From an uncultured Eggerthellaceae bacterium (GTDB taxonomy: Bacteria; Actinomycetota; Coriobacteriia; Coriobacteriales; Eggerthellaceae): DNA of 31,901 nucleotides. The notes below the pieces were generated by a model. That model ran no database searches and had not been told where the DNA came from. It saw only the letters and a program-made list of their open reading frames with translations. Position numbers and translations under genes: made by a program. This document shows positions 1-8,694 of the stretch, one piece after another; within the stretch, counting starts at the first letter, position 1; each line of letters opens with the position of its first letter. The stretch is taken from NCBI GenBank assembly GCA_910577495.1, contig CAJTML010000011.1, positions 1-31,901 of the forward strand, read 5' to 3'.

Positions 1-72
1 TATGATCGTATAGCCGGCCGCTTTCGCCAACTTGTATTACAAAACCGTAATGTGCGCGTTATGGCACGTTAA
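1..72 (+). CDS. C-terminal end of an upstream gene (partial)
   Basis: Reading frame 1 is open from the first base of the window to a TAA stop at 70-72, giving 23 residues that end in NRNVRVMAR. The basic, hydrophobic composition could be the tail of a cytosolic protein. A short open frame at a window edge can occur by chance, so this is only a probable gene end. Function cannot be assigned. Confidence 0.35.
   Translation, partial: YDRIAGRFRQLVLQNRNVRVMAR
36..51. promoter_or_regulatory. Short dyad upstream of the ABC operon
   Basis: ATTAC at 36-40 and GTAAT at 47-51 form a perfect 5-bp inverted repeat around a 6-base spacer, about 75 bases before the ABC ATPase start. It could be an operator, but such a short dyad may be chance. 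Confidence 0.2.
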
Positions 73-124
73 GTGGCGTCGGTCATACTCATGGCAGACC
101 TAATGTGGAGAGAAAGGTTTTGGC

Positions 125-805
125 ATGGACATTTTGACAGTCAGCCACCTCAGCAAAATTTACGGCAAAGGAGACACCGCCACGCGCGCGCTTGACGACG
201 TCTCGTTTACCGTGGCTGAAGGCGAATTCGTGGCTATCGTGGGCTCGTCGGGCTCGGGCAAATCAACGCTGTTGCACCTGATGGGAGGCGTGGATCGGCC
301 AACGTCGGGCAAGGTGTTGCTCAACGGGCAAGACGTGTATGCCCGCAGCGATGAGGCGTTGGCGGTCTTTCGCCGTCGCGAGGTCGGGCTGGTCTATCAG
401 TTCTACAACCTCGTGCCGGTGCTCAACGTGGTAGAGAATATGACGCTACCAGTGGCGCTTGATGGACGTGCCATCAATCAGGATCGCTTGGGTGGCCTGC
501 TTGATAAGCTGGGACTTCGCGGCAAAGAGAGCCATTTGCCCAGCCAGCTTTCGGGCGGCCAGCAGCAACGCGTGGCCATCGGGCGCGCGCTCATGAACGC
601 GCCGGCAGTGGTGCTGGCCGACGAGCCAACCGGCAACCTGGACACGCACAACTCGCGCGACATCATGAAGCTGCTGCAGGAATCCAACCGCGACTTCGGC
701 CAGACGCTCATCGTTATCACGCATGACGAAGCCATCGCGCGGGCGGCGGATCGCATCATTGCCATTGAGGACGGACGAATCGTTCGCGACGAAAGGATCC
801 GCTGA
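125..805 (+). CDS. ABC transporter ATP-binding protein (MacB/LolD type)
   Basis: This is the ATPase of a MacB/LolD-type (type VII) ABC system, the cytoplasmic motor for the permease encoded next. The 226-residue length is typical of the family. Visible motifs are Walker A at residues 40-48 (GSSGSGKST), the Q-loop near YQFYNL (91-96), the signature LSGGQ at 142-146, Walker B with the catalytic Glu in VVLADEPTG (162-170), and the H-loop in VITHDEA near the C-terminus. An AGAAAGG Shine-Dalgarno lies about 8 bases before the ATG. The stop and the next start overlap as TGATG, so translation is coupled to the permease. Family members use ATP for mechanotransmission: extruding peptides or drugs, or remodelling lipoprotein or cell-wall systems. 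The substrate cannot be read from sequence. Confidence 0.95.
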   Translation: MDILTVSHLSKIYGKGDTATRALDDVSFTVAEGEFVAIVGSSGSGKSTLLHLMGGVDRPTSGKVLLNGQDVYARSDEALAVFRRREVGLVYQFYNLVPVLNVVENMTLPVALDGRAINQDRLGGLLDKLGLRGKESHLPSQLSGGQQQRVAIGRALMNAPAVVLADEPTGNLDTHNSRDIMKLLQESNRDFGQTLIVITHDEAIARAADRIIAIEDGRIVRDERIR

Positions 806-3800
806 TGAGCGCTATGGCCAATTTTACGTGGCGCTCGCTTGGGGCAAACCGCGTGCGAACTGCGGTAACCATTGCCGGCGTTGCGCTTGCGGCCGCGCTT
901 TTGACTGCGGTCTTGGGCACCTACACGTCCCTCAACCACTTCCTCTACCAAAGCGAAGAGATTCTTTCGGGCACGTGGATGGCGTGTGCTGAACTTGAGG
1001 ACGCCGACGCGTCAGCCGCCGAGCTTGAGGCGGCAAAAACCGCTGATAACGTGGTGAATTTCGCCACCGTACAAGAGGTGGGCTTCGCCGCGTTAAGCGA
1101 CAAGCAGCAAGACTATCTGGGGGATTTGGCGCCAATTGTGTCGGTGCAGGGGGATATTTCTGCGCTCTGCGCCGTTGAGCCGAGCGAGGGTGAAATGCCC
1201 ACGCAACCTGGCGAAATTCTACTTTTTGAAACCTGGAAAACCCGCGAAGGTGTCAACATCGGCGACACGCTTACCTTTGATGTGGGCCAGCGAGAACTCA
1301 CGATGCCTGAGGGCGAAGAGGACGTGACGGTGTCTGAGGAGTCGGTGGAGCTGCCGCGCGCATATGAGGTTGAGGTAGATGCAGATGGCGAAGTGGTTGA
1401 GTCAACCACGTATCAACCGGGGATGCTCTTGCACGTCCACGATGCCTACAATGCCTCAGCTGATGGCGGCGTGTATGATGAGCGTCTGATCAACACCGAA
1501 ACGCGCACCTATACGGTCGTGGGTTTTTATGATCGCTCGCCCTACGCTGTTTCGTCTGCGGTTGGGCAATCGTGTCTGACGGTGGACGATCCGGTGGCGC
1601 CGGTGCCCGTAAACGTGTATCTGTCGTATTCAGGCATGACCAGCCAAGACCAGGTAAAATCCACCACGCTTGATCTCTTTCCAGATGCGGGTGTGACGCT
1701 GCACACGGCGCTTTTGCGCTACATGGGCGTGAGCGGCCATGGCGGCATTTGGCAAACGTTCTTTGGCCTGGTGGCAATTTTGGCCATTATCATCGTGGTG
1801 GCGTGCGTGTCGCTTATCTACAACGCCTTCGCCATCTCGGTGGCTGAGCGCACCGGCCAGTTCGGCTTGCTCTCATCCATCGGTGCCTCAAAGCGACAAC
1901 TGCGCAGGTCAATCCTTATGGAAGCTGGTTTTGTGACACTGGTGGGCGTGCCGCTGGGCCTGCTGGTTGGCATCGGCGGCTGCGCGGTGACCTTCGCCAT
2001 CTTAGGCCCTGGCATCTCCAGCAGCGTCATGGGTCCGATCTCGGTGGAGTTCGGCTTGCATCTGGAGGCGTGGGCGCTCATCTTTGCGGCGCTGCTCACG
2101 ATGGTTGCCGTGCTGGCGTCGGCGTTTTTGCCGGCGGTGCGCATGAGCCGCGTGAGTGCCATTGATGCCATTCGCCAGGCGCAGACCGGGCGTGTGAGCA
2201 GGGGCGGTATTGCGGACGCGCGTGCCAGCGCGAAACCCGGTAAGGCGTGGAAGCGCAAAGGTGTTGCGGGGCGCGTCTTTGGCATGAGCGGACAGCTGGC
2301 GCGCATCAATCATAAGTGTTCGGCGTCGAAGGGGCGCGCGGCTTCCATCTCGCTCGGGCTTGCGGTGGTGCTCATTATGACGGCAGGCTCGCTCAACGTG
2401 TGGCTCAGCTCGCTCGTGAGCGCTGCTAGCGGAAGTGACATGAGTGACTTCTCCGTCTCGGCGAACTTTGAAGACCGTCAAGTTGACGCGCAACTGATGG
2501 ATGACTACGCCCAGGCTTACGAGAGCTTGTTGAGCGTGCCTGGTACGATCGGTTTGGGATGGAATGCGCGGACGGCGCTGCCTATACTTTTGCCTGATCA
2601 GATGGTTGGCGCCAGTTTGACTGATGGCTCCATTGCCAATACGGCGGGCACCTTGAGCGAAGGAGTGACCGCCACCATTGCTGAGGTGGTGTTTGTGGAC
2701 GATGCGTCGTTTGACGCTTATGCGACAAGCCTTGGCCTTGACCCGGCGCAGTTCGACGGCGCCACGCAAAGCGACGCGAAAGCCATCGCGCTTGCGCAAA
2801 GCTATGGCAACAACGGCCAGGTCTATCAGTTGCTGACGATTCTCAATTCGCCGGGCACGGTGCAGCTGGCAGTCAGCGCGCAAGCAGATGGCGAAACCGC
2901 AGACGACGTGGCACTCTATAGCCTGGCTGATAGGGAGTATCTTGTTGAGGCCGGCGTGCCAATGGAGGCATTGGCCAGTGTGGATGGCGCCACGGGTGGC
3001 GCCGATGGCGACGCAACCAGCGCGGATGACGCGGCTGGCAGCACGACCAGCGCCGACCCCAGTGCGGTCATGCTCGGCGCGTACTATTTTGACGATGAGG
3101 ACAACCTGGTTTATTTGGACCCCGAGCAAACGACCTACACCTTCGCCAATATTGACGTGGTGGCGCTGGCCGATACGCCGCCTGATTCATACGGCCAGGG
3201 CTCGGGCGTGGTGCTTTTGCTGCCCGCTTCAGTTGCTGGCGCACTTGACCTAGGCGACAAAAATCCGTATTTCCGCGCGGCGTTTGACCAGGCTCCCGAT
3301 ACCGATCTCACCTCCGAGGAGATTGCCGAGGCGTTAGAAGACCAGATGGAGTCGGCGTTTGATCCGCTGACGCAGCAAAGCAACCCGCTGTTCGTTTCGG
3401 TGAGCAACCTGGCGGCAGAGCTGGAAAGTGTGACCTTGCTTGCGCTGATCATCAACGTATTCTGCCTGCTCTTCGCCATTATTTTGGCACTCATTGCGCT
3501 GGCGAATGTGTTCAATACCATCACCAACGGCCTCATCCTGCGCCGCCGTGAATTCGCCATCATGAAGTCGGTGGGGCTTTCCCCGCGGCAGTTCCGCCGC
3601 ATGATAGCCAGCGAGTGTTTGGGCTATAGCTTGCGCGGCCTTATCCCTGGCGTGCTGATTTCGGTCGTGGTGTCGGGGTTGCTGTTTGCGGCGGTCTCGC
3701 AATCTTTGAGCGGAATGACGTTTAGCGTTCCGTGGCTATACGTTTTGCTTGCGGTTGGTATGGTGAGCGTGGCTATGGCACTGTCGGTGGCGTATGGTAT

Positions 3801-3855
3801 GCACAGATGCAAAGCCGACAACATTGTTGAGGCGCTCAGAAGCGAGGCGCGCTAG
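805..3855 (+). CDS. FtsX/MacB-like ABC transporter permease, two FtsX modules
   Basis: The 1016-residue permease is the partner of the preceding ATPase. The layout is one TM segment at about 17-37, a large extracytoplasmic region to about 310, three TM segments at about 315-345, 370-400 and 420-445 (first FtsX domain), a further TM near 512-535, a second large Asp/Thr/Ala-rich extracellular region, and three C-terminal TM segments after about 875 (second FtsX domain). This duplicated FtsX arrangement is common in Gram-positive exporters of the bacitracin/peptide-resistance and lipoprotein-release class. A stretch near residues 730-755 is very rich in Ala, Asp, Gly, Thr and Ser and is probably a flexible extracellular linker. 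The start overlaps the ATPase stop by one base. The substrate is unknown. Confidence 0.93.
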   Translation: MSAMANFTWRSLGANRVRTAVTIAGVALAAALLTAVLGTYTSLNHFLYQSEEILSGTWMACAELEDADASAAELEAAKTADNVVNFATVQEVGFAALSDKQQDYLGDLAPIVSVQGDISALCAVEPSEGEMPTQPGEILLFETWKTREGVNIGDTLTFDVGQRELTMPEGEEDVTVSEESVELPRAYEVEVDADGEVVESTTYQPGMLLHVHDAYNASADGGVYDERLINTETRTYTVVGFYDRSPYAVSSAVGQSCLTVDDPVAPVPVNVYLSYSGMTSQDQVKSTTLDLFPDAGVTLHTALLRYMGVSGHGGIWQTFFGLVAILAIIIVVACVSLIYNAFAISVAERTGQFGLLSSIGASKRQLRRSILMEAGFVTLVGVPLGLLVGIGGCAVTFAILGPGISSSVMGPISVEFGLHLEAWALIFAALLTMVAVLASAFLPAVRMSRVSAIDAIRQAQTGRVSRGGIADARASAKPGKAWKRKGVAGRVFGMSGQLARINHKCSASKGRAASISLGLAVVLIMTAGSLNVWLSSLVSAASGSDMSDFSVSANFEDRQVDAQLMDDYAQAYESLLSVPGTIGLGWNARTALPILLPDQMVGASLTDGSIANTAGTLSEGVTATIAEVVFVDDASFDAYATSLGLDPAQFDGATQSDAKAIALAQSYGNNGQVYQLLTILNSPGTVQLAVSAQADGETADDVALYSLADREYLVEAGVPMEALASVDGATGGADGDATSADDAAGSTTSADPSAVMLGAYYFDDEDNLVYLDPEQTTYTFANIDVVALADTPPDSYGQGSGVVLLLPASVAGALDLGDKNPYFRAAFDQAPDTDLTSEEIAEALEDQMESAFDPLTQQSNPLFVSVSNLAAELESVTLLALIINVFCLLFAIILALIALANVFNTITNGLILRRREFAIMKSVGLSPRQFRRMIASECLGYSLRGLIPGVLISVVVSGLLFAAVSQSLSGMTFSVPWLYVLLAVGMVSVAMALSVAYGMHRCKADNIVEALRSEAR

Positions 3856-3921
3856 GCATGAAATAGCAGCCCACATACCACGCGCACCCGCAAAAGGTGC
3901 AGCTCAGACGAAGGAGGAAAC

Positions 3922-5124
3922 ATGAAAGCCCGCATTGTGCTGTGTTGTTTCCTCCTGTTGTTTGTGAATCAGGGGCTCACCGCCACGTCCTTTAACGTGT
4001 TCCAGACCTATATTGTGACGGTGCCGGGCGTGGGCGACGTTGGTGGCTCGGTCGTGCTGACGGTGCGCACGTTTGTGTCGCTGGTGGCCATCTTTTTCGT
4101 CGGCGGATTTTATAAGCGGGTGTCGTTGCGTGCGGGCGCAACACTGGCAATGCTGTTTACCGCGGCGGGATTTTTCATCTATGGGATGGCGAATGACCTG
4201 GTCATGTTCTGCCTAGGCAGCGTTTTTACCGGCATCGGCTACGGGTTTGGCGGCATGGTGGCCATGACGATGATCATCGGGAATTGGTTCCGCGGTCACA
4301 TCGGCACAATGGTGGGCATTGCGGGCATGGGCACCGGGGTGGCGTCGATGGTGATGCCGGTGGTTGCGGCGGCGGTTATTGAGGCAACGTCGCTTTCAAC
4401 AGCGTTTATGCTGGAGGGCGCGTTGGCGCTGGTGTTCGCGGGTGTGGTGGTGGCGCTGCTGCGCTCAAAGCCCGAAGACGTGGGGATGAGCGTGCAGGAA
4501 GAGCGTGATGCGTACGCGGACAGGCGCGGTCGCAAGGTGGTCATGGGTACGACCACCATTGGCACGCACGACAAGCGCCTGATGGTGGCCTGCATTTTCA
4601 TGGTGGGCGCCATCTGTATTGTCGGCAACAGCTACTTCTCGGTTTTGCTTACCTCATCAGGCGTTGCGTTGGGCACGGCAGCAGCGCTTACGGCCGTTAT
4701 GGGGCTGGCGCTGACGGTGTCGAAATTCGCCACCGGTTGGGTGTTTGACCTGATAGGAACCAAGCGCGGATCCATCATCTTTTTCGCCATCTATTTTGTG
4801 GGACTGGTGCTGTGCTTCTTGGTGAGCGTGGGCGGCGCGGTGGACGCGTTTTTCGCCGCGGTCTTTTTGGGCGCGGGCATTGCGGTTGGCAACACCGGTG
4901 TGTCCATCTGGGCGCTGGAGTTGTCGTCGCCCTCGCAGCGTCTCAAACTGGTGCGCGATTTCCAGGTGGCGTTTGCGTTTGGCGGATTCGCATTCACCAT
5001 GCTACCTGGTGTTTTGGCGAATTTCAGCGGCAGCTATGGCATCACTTATCTCATTTTTGCGGTGGCGTCGGTGGCGTGTCTGGCGCTTGTGTTGCGCGTG
5101 TACAAGGATCGCGGGCGGGCATAA
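3922..5124 (+). CDS. MFS transporter, oxalate/formate antiporter-like (OFA) family
   Basis: The 400-residue protein is made almost entirely of hydrophobic helices, consistent with 12 TM segments and a central cytosolic loop near residues 185-215 (after LLRSKPEDVGM). The short N-terminus, the glycine-rich GIGYGFGG motif in the N-terminal half and the overall pattern resemble the OFA branch of the major facilitator superfamily, which exchanges small carboxylates. Substrate specificity is not visible. A strong AAGGAGG lies just before the ATG. The gene follows the ABC permease by 66 bases with no clear terminator between, so co-transcription is possible. A GC-rich 12-bp perfect palindrome at 5125-5136 follows the stop but has no clean U-tract. 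Confidence 0.9.
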   Translation: MKARIVLCCFLLLFVNQGLTATSFNVFQTYIVTVPGVGDVGGSVVLTVRTFVSLVAIFFVGGFYKRVSLRAGATLAMLFTAAGFFIYGMANDLVMFCLGSVFTGIGYGFGGMVAMTMIIGNWFRGHIGTMVGIAGMGTGVASMVMPVVAAAVIEATSLSTAFMLEGALALVFAGVVVALLRSKPEDVGMSVQEERDAYADRRGRKVVMGTTTIGTHDKRLMVACIFMVGAICIVGNSYFSVLLTSSGVALGTAAALTAVMGLALTVSKFATGWVFDLIGTKRGSIIFFAIYFVGLVLCFLVSVGGAVDAFFAAVFLGAGIAVGNTGVSIWALELSSPSQRLKLVRDFQVAFAFGGFAFTMLPGVLANFSGSYGITYLIFAVASVACLALVLRVYKDRGRA

Positions 5125-5204
5125 GCGGGCGCCCGCGCGACATTTTCGGGCAACTTCGCTCATAAACCCCTCTGTTCAGGCTGCCAACTTGGCGAATACT
5201 TTCG

Positions 5205-5210
5205 TATAAT
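5205..5210 (+). promoter_or_regulatory. Perfect -10 hexamer (TATAAT) upstream of the hybrid kinase
   Basis: TATAAT at 5205-5210 lies about 100 bases before the kinase start. The sequence 16-18 bases upstream (around TGCCAA) is a weak -35. Transcription would begin near 5217. Confidence 0.45.
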
Positions 5211-5221
5211 AAAGAGACGTG

Positions 5222-5259
5222 GCGAATCAGCCGTGCGAAAGCATATGGCGGCTGATCGC
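5222..5259 (+). other. Hairpin in the 5' leader of the hybrid kinase
   Basis: Arms at 5222-5233 and 5249-5259 pair as GCGA plus TCAGCCG with CGGCTGA plus TCGC, with one bulged A. An inner TGC-GAAA-GCA forms a GNRA-type tetraloop hairpin. It sits in the roughly 96-base leader between the -10 box and the start codon. It matches no riboswitch class known to me. Confidence 0.35.
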
Positions 5260-5312
5260 GTACGGGAAAGAGGAACCAATACGTAGGTGCATGAAGCTTC
5301 GGGGGTCGTCTC

Positions 5313-8144
5313 ATGTATCAAGATCATATTCAGATTACAACCAGCGGACTTACGCCGGAGTTGCAGGCATGCGTGCGTGCGTGCCAGGCGCTGCCGGGGT
5401 GCTCGCACACGGTGCTTGAGGCTGAGGAGGTTGCGGCTGGTGCTGCCGACGCGGTCGAAGCCGACGCAGCTGCCGCGGCCAGTTTCGCACCCTTTGCCGA
5501 GGCCGACCTCGTGATTGCGACGTGTGACGGCGCTAACGCCTGCGATCAGGTGTGCCAACTTCTTTCGCAAGCGGGCGAAAAGACGCAGGTCATCGTGCTG
5601 GTTGAGGCGCAAGCAGCAACCGAGGTGGCCGCACTTGGAGACCCGCGTATCTTCGACATTGCAACCTTGCCGGTGACTCCCGAGCTCTTGGCATTTCGCG
5701 TGGGGCGCTGGCAGCAAGCGCGCAAGCAAGCCGATGATCTGTTTGAGGCGCGTCAGTTTTGGGATGCAACCATCAACTCAATTCCGTGTCTGGTCTGGTA
5801 TAAGACCGACGACGGCATCCACGAGATTGTCAACGATGCGTTTTGCGCGACGGTCAACAAGCCCAAGGATGTGGTGCAAGGCAAGGGGCACGCGTTCATC
5901 TGGGACGTTGAGCAGGACGACCCGGCGTGCATTGAGTCTGAGCGCATCGTGATGACCACGCAGCAGACGTGCGTTGCCGAAGAGCAGGTGCAAACCGGCG
6001 ATGGCGAGCGGCTGCTGACCACCTATAAGTCACCGCTGTACAACCTGGATGGCTCGGTCATGGGCACGGTAGGCGTGGCCATCGACATCACACAAGAGCG
6101 CGAGTACGAAAACTCGCTTGTTGAGAAAAACCGCAGCTTAGAGTCCATTTTTAGGACCATGGACGGCGGTGTTATCGCGCACACCTTAGACGGCAAGCAG
6201 ATTCTGAGCATCAACGAGGCCGCGCTTTCAATTCTGGGATGTGGCTCGCTGGAAGAACTGATGGAGAGCGGCTTTGACATGGTGGCGCCTTCGCTGTTCG
6301 AAGAGGACAAAGAGGCGCTGCGCTCGTGCATTCGCCAGCTAAAAAACCCTGGTGATAGCGCAAGTATGGAGTATCGACTTCGCCGTGACGACGGGTCGGT
6401 GACCCACGTGATGGGCAACGTCAAGCTTATGGAGCAAGACGGCGAGCTGTTCTACCAGCGCTTCTTGATTGACGTGACGGAGCAGAAGCTGCGCGAAGAG
6501 GAGAAAGAGCGTCATCAGCGCGACCTCATTCATGCGCTCAGCCGAGACTATCAGCTGGTTTGCGCGTTTGACCTGGACACGGGCGAGGGCGAGACGCTGC
6601 GTATTTCGCAGGAGGGCGAAGGTGTTGCGCTCTCGGAAATTTTCCCTGACCGCGTTGACCTTGAGAACTGCGTGCACACCTACATTGACCAGCGCGTTTG
6701 CGATAAAGACCGCGAGATGCTCACCCAGGCGCTCTCGCGCGAGAACATCTCCGCCGAGATGGAAACCAAGAAGCGTTTCGACACAACTTATCGCACCGAT
6801 TGCGACGGCGAGCTGGAGTATCGCCAGGCCACCGTCGTACGCGTGCGTGATTGGAACACCGACCATCACGTGGTGTTAGGTCTTCGCAACGTGGACAGTC
6901 AGATTCGCGAAGAGATGAAAAAAGCAACGCTGCTTGAGGAGGCGCTCATCCGCGCCAACAAGGCAAGCGAGGCAAAAAGCGCGTTCTTGACCAACATGAG
7001 CCACGACATTCGCACGCCGATGAACGCCATCATGGGCTTTACGACGCTGGCCAGCAACCACATCAACGAGACCGAGCGTGTGCATGATTATTTGTCGAAA
7101 ATCCGCACGTCAAGCGCCCATTTGCTGAGTCTCATCAACGACATTTTGGATATGAGTCGCATTGAGAGCGGCAAGGCGTCGCTGGACGAGAAGCCATGCA
7201 ATATTGCTGAGGTCTTCGACAACTTAGCGGTCATCTTGCAATCCGAGGTGACGCGCAAGGGGCTGACGCTTTCGGTGGACACGTCGCGGATTACGCATCC
7301 GGAAGTGGTGTGCGACTGCCTGAAGGTCAACCAGATTATGCTCAATTTGTTGGGCAATTCCATTAAGTTCACGGACGCGGGCGGCTATGTGGGCGTGCGT
7401 GTGGATGAGCTGCCAGACGCTCCGACGGATCACGCGCGCTTTAAAGTGGTGGTCACCGACACGGGCATCGGCATGAGCGAGGGCTTTTTGGAGCACATCT
7501 TCGACCCCTTTGAGCGCGAGCGCACCTCTACCATCAGCGGCATTCAAGGCACCGGCCTTGGTATGGCTATCACCAAAAACTTGGTGGACATGATGAATGG
7601 CACTATTGAGGTGAAGAGTACGCTGGGCGAAGGCTCTGAGTTTACGCTCGTGTTTACGCTGCGTCGCACGTCCAAGGAAAACCTGGTCAGCGTGGAGGAA
7701 CCCAAGCGTGCGTTTGAGCGCGCGTCCGAGCGCATGAAGGGCTCGCGCGTGTTGCTGGTTGACGACAACATGCTTAATCGCGAGATTGCCATCACCATTT
7801 TGGAAGACGCTGGCTTCGAAGTTGAGTTCGCCACCAACGGCCAAGAGGCGGTTGACATGGTTCGCGAGGCCGCGCCGGGCTGGTATAAGTTGGTGCTGAT
7901 GGATATCCAGATGCCGGTCATGAATGGCTATGAGGCCACCCGCGCCATCCGTGATTACGAGCTGGATGCGCAGGCACGCGGCATTGAGCGCATGCCCATT
8001 TTGGCCATCACGGCGGATGCGTTCGACACCGATCGCAACAAAGCGCTGGCCTGCGGCATGGACGGGCACGTGCCCAAGCCTATTGAGGTGGATGTGTTGT
8101 TCGCCACCTTAGACGAGCTGCTTGAGGGTCAGCTGGCCGAGTAG
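5313..8144 (+). CDS. Soluble hybrid sensor histidine kinase with PAS domains and receiver
   Basis: The 943-residue protein has no TM segment, so it should sense a cytosolic signal. Order of parts: residues 1-140 look like a degenerate receiver-type alpha/beta domain; a PAS domain at about 150-265 ends in GVAIDITQERE; a second PAS at about 275-390 ends in LIDVTEQK; a third PAS-like region at about 398-530 follows; the HisKA helix carries phospho-acceptor His564 in MSHDIRTPMN. The HATPase domain has the N-box NLLGNSIKF, G1 DTGIGMS and G2 GTGLGMAI. A C-terminal receiver has the LLVDDN acidic pocket, phospho-acceptor Asp864 in LMDIQMP, and the conserved Lys in PKPIE. Such proteins autophosphorylate and pass phosphate to their own receiver. 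No HPt or output regulator lies next to it, so the final target is unknown. Translation begins at an ATG with a GGGGG stretch about 7 bases upstream. Confidence 0.95.
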   Translation: MYQDHIQITTSGLTPELQACVRACQALPGCSHTVLEAEEVAAGAADAVEADAAAAASFAPFAEADLVIATCDGANACDQVCQLLSQAGEKTQVIVLVEAQAATEVAALGDPRIFDIATLPVTPELLAFRVGRWQQARKQADDLFEARQFWDATINSIPCLVWYKTDDGIHEIVNDAFCATVNKPKDVVQGKGHAFIWDVEQDDPACIESERIVMTTQQTCVAEEQVQTGDGERLLTTYKSPLYNLDGSVMGTVGVAIDITQEREYENSLVEKNRSLESIFRTMDGGVIAHTLDGKQILSINEAALSILGCGSLEELMESGFDMVAPSLFEEDKEALRSCIRQLKNPGDSASMEYRLRRDDGSVTHVMGNVKLMEQDGELFYQRFLIDVTEQKLREEEKERHQRDLIHALSRDYQLVCAFDLDTGEGETLRISQEGEGVALSEIFPDRVDLENCVHTYIDQRVCDKDREMLTQALSRENISAEMETKKRFDTTYRTDCDGELEYRQATVVRVRDWNTDHHVVLGLRNVDSQIREEMKKATLLEEALIRANKASEAKSAFLTNMSHDIRTPMNAIMGFTTLASNHINETERVHDYLSKIRTSSAHLLSLINDILDMSRIESGKASLDEKPCNIAEVFDNLAVILQSEVTRKGLTLSVDTSRITHPEVVCDCLKVNQIMLNLLGNSIKFTDAGGYVGVRVDELPDAPTDHARFKVVVTDTGIGMSEGFLEHIFDPFERERTSTISGIQGTGLGMAITKNLVDMMNGTIEVKSTLGEGSEFTLVFTLRRTSKENLVSVEEPKRAFERASERMKGSRVLLVDDNMLNREIAITILEDAGFEVEFATNGQEAVDMVREAAPGWYKLVLMDIQMPVMNGYEATRAIRDYELDAQARGIERMPILAITADAFDTDRNKALACGMDGHVPKPIEVDVLFATLDELLEGQLAE

Positions 8145-8293
8145 CCCGGCTGGCGCCGCGCCAATGCTACAACCAGGTCAAAGCGGCGTTTCATTTTCAT
8201 GACGAATGCGCTGAGTAATCAACTGAGCGTATTTCCTGGCGTAAAGTAAAGGCGTCGAAATGACACTGAGAAACGCATCGTCAGGAGGCTATC

Positions 8294-8539
8294 ATGAACC
8301 GCGAAGAAGAAAAGCGTGAACGCATTCATGAAGATAAAAAACGTCATCATGCAGAAGACGAGATTCGCCATGAGTGGAAAGCGGAGCAAAACCGCGAGTA
8401 TCACGAGATAAAATCCGAAAAGGCTCCGATTGAGGAGCGTATTGCAAACGAAGAGCGCTCCGAGCGTCGCCAGGAGCACGAGATTGCAAATGACCTGGTA
8501 GAAGAGGTAAACGAGACCTTGCCAGGTGGCGAAGAATAA
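8294..8539 (+). CDS. Small highly charged hypothetical protein
   Basis: The 81-residue protein is dominated by Glu, Lys, Arg and His (for example NREEEKRERIHEDKKRHH) and has almost no hydrophobic core until NDLVEEVNETL near the end. It probably forms one long charged helix or coiled coil, or is intrinsically disordered. A good AGGAGG lies 6 bases before the ATG, and the strong terminator at 8643-8675 ends the unit, so I take it as a real gene. No family is recognised. Confidence 0.75.
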   Translation: MNREEEKRERIHEDKKRHHAEDEIRHEWKAEQNREYHEIKSEKAPIEERIANEERSERRQEHEIANDLVEEVNETLPGGEE

Positions 8540-8549
8540 TATCGCTTAT

Positions 8550-8595
8550 GCCACCTGCGTGGCTAGACGCATAGGCAACGGGCCACGTAGGTGGC
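8550..8595 (+). other. Long hairpin after the small charged gene
   Basis: The 14-base arms at 8550-8563 and 8582-8595 pair along their whole length with one G:U, around an 18-base loop. No U-tract follows, so it is not a classical terminator by itself. It may protect the mRNA 3' end or attenuate readthrough ahead of the terminator at 8643. Confidence 0.5.
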
Positions 8596-8642
8596 ACTCT
8601 TTGCAGGCAAAGAGCCGCGCAGAGCAAAGCGTATTATAGTTG

Positions 8643-8675
8643 AGGGCTTGCGATGTAGGTCGCAAGCCCTTTTTG
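8643..8675 (+). terminator. Strong intrinsic terminator
   Basis: A perfect 10-bp stem (AGGGCTTGCG at 8643-8652 with CGCAAGCCCT at 8661-8670) encloses an 8-base loop and is followed by a T-tract. It ends the rightward unit and separates it from the repeat and the leftward helicase gene. Confidence 0.88.
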
Positions 8676-8694
8676 CGTAGTGGTGGTGCGCGGC

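Noticed and set aside
2002..3129. 375-aa minus-strand ORF inside the ABC permease gene
   Set aside because: It is an antisense shadow of a clear FtsX permease. Its composition is Arg/His-rich with no family motif and no ribosome-binding site.
5205..5312. c-di-GMP, TPP or cobalamin riboswitch before the kinase
   Set aside because: None of the conserved core sequences of these classes is present, and the leader is too short for most of them.
7224..8069. 281-aa minus-strand ORF opposite the hybrid kinase
   Set aside because: It lies opposite the HATPase and receiver domains, whose motifs are intact. It has the low-complexity composition usual for antisense GC-rich frames.
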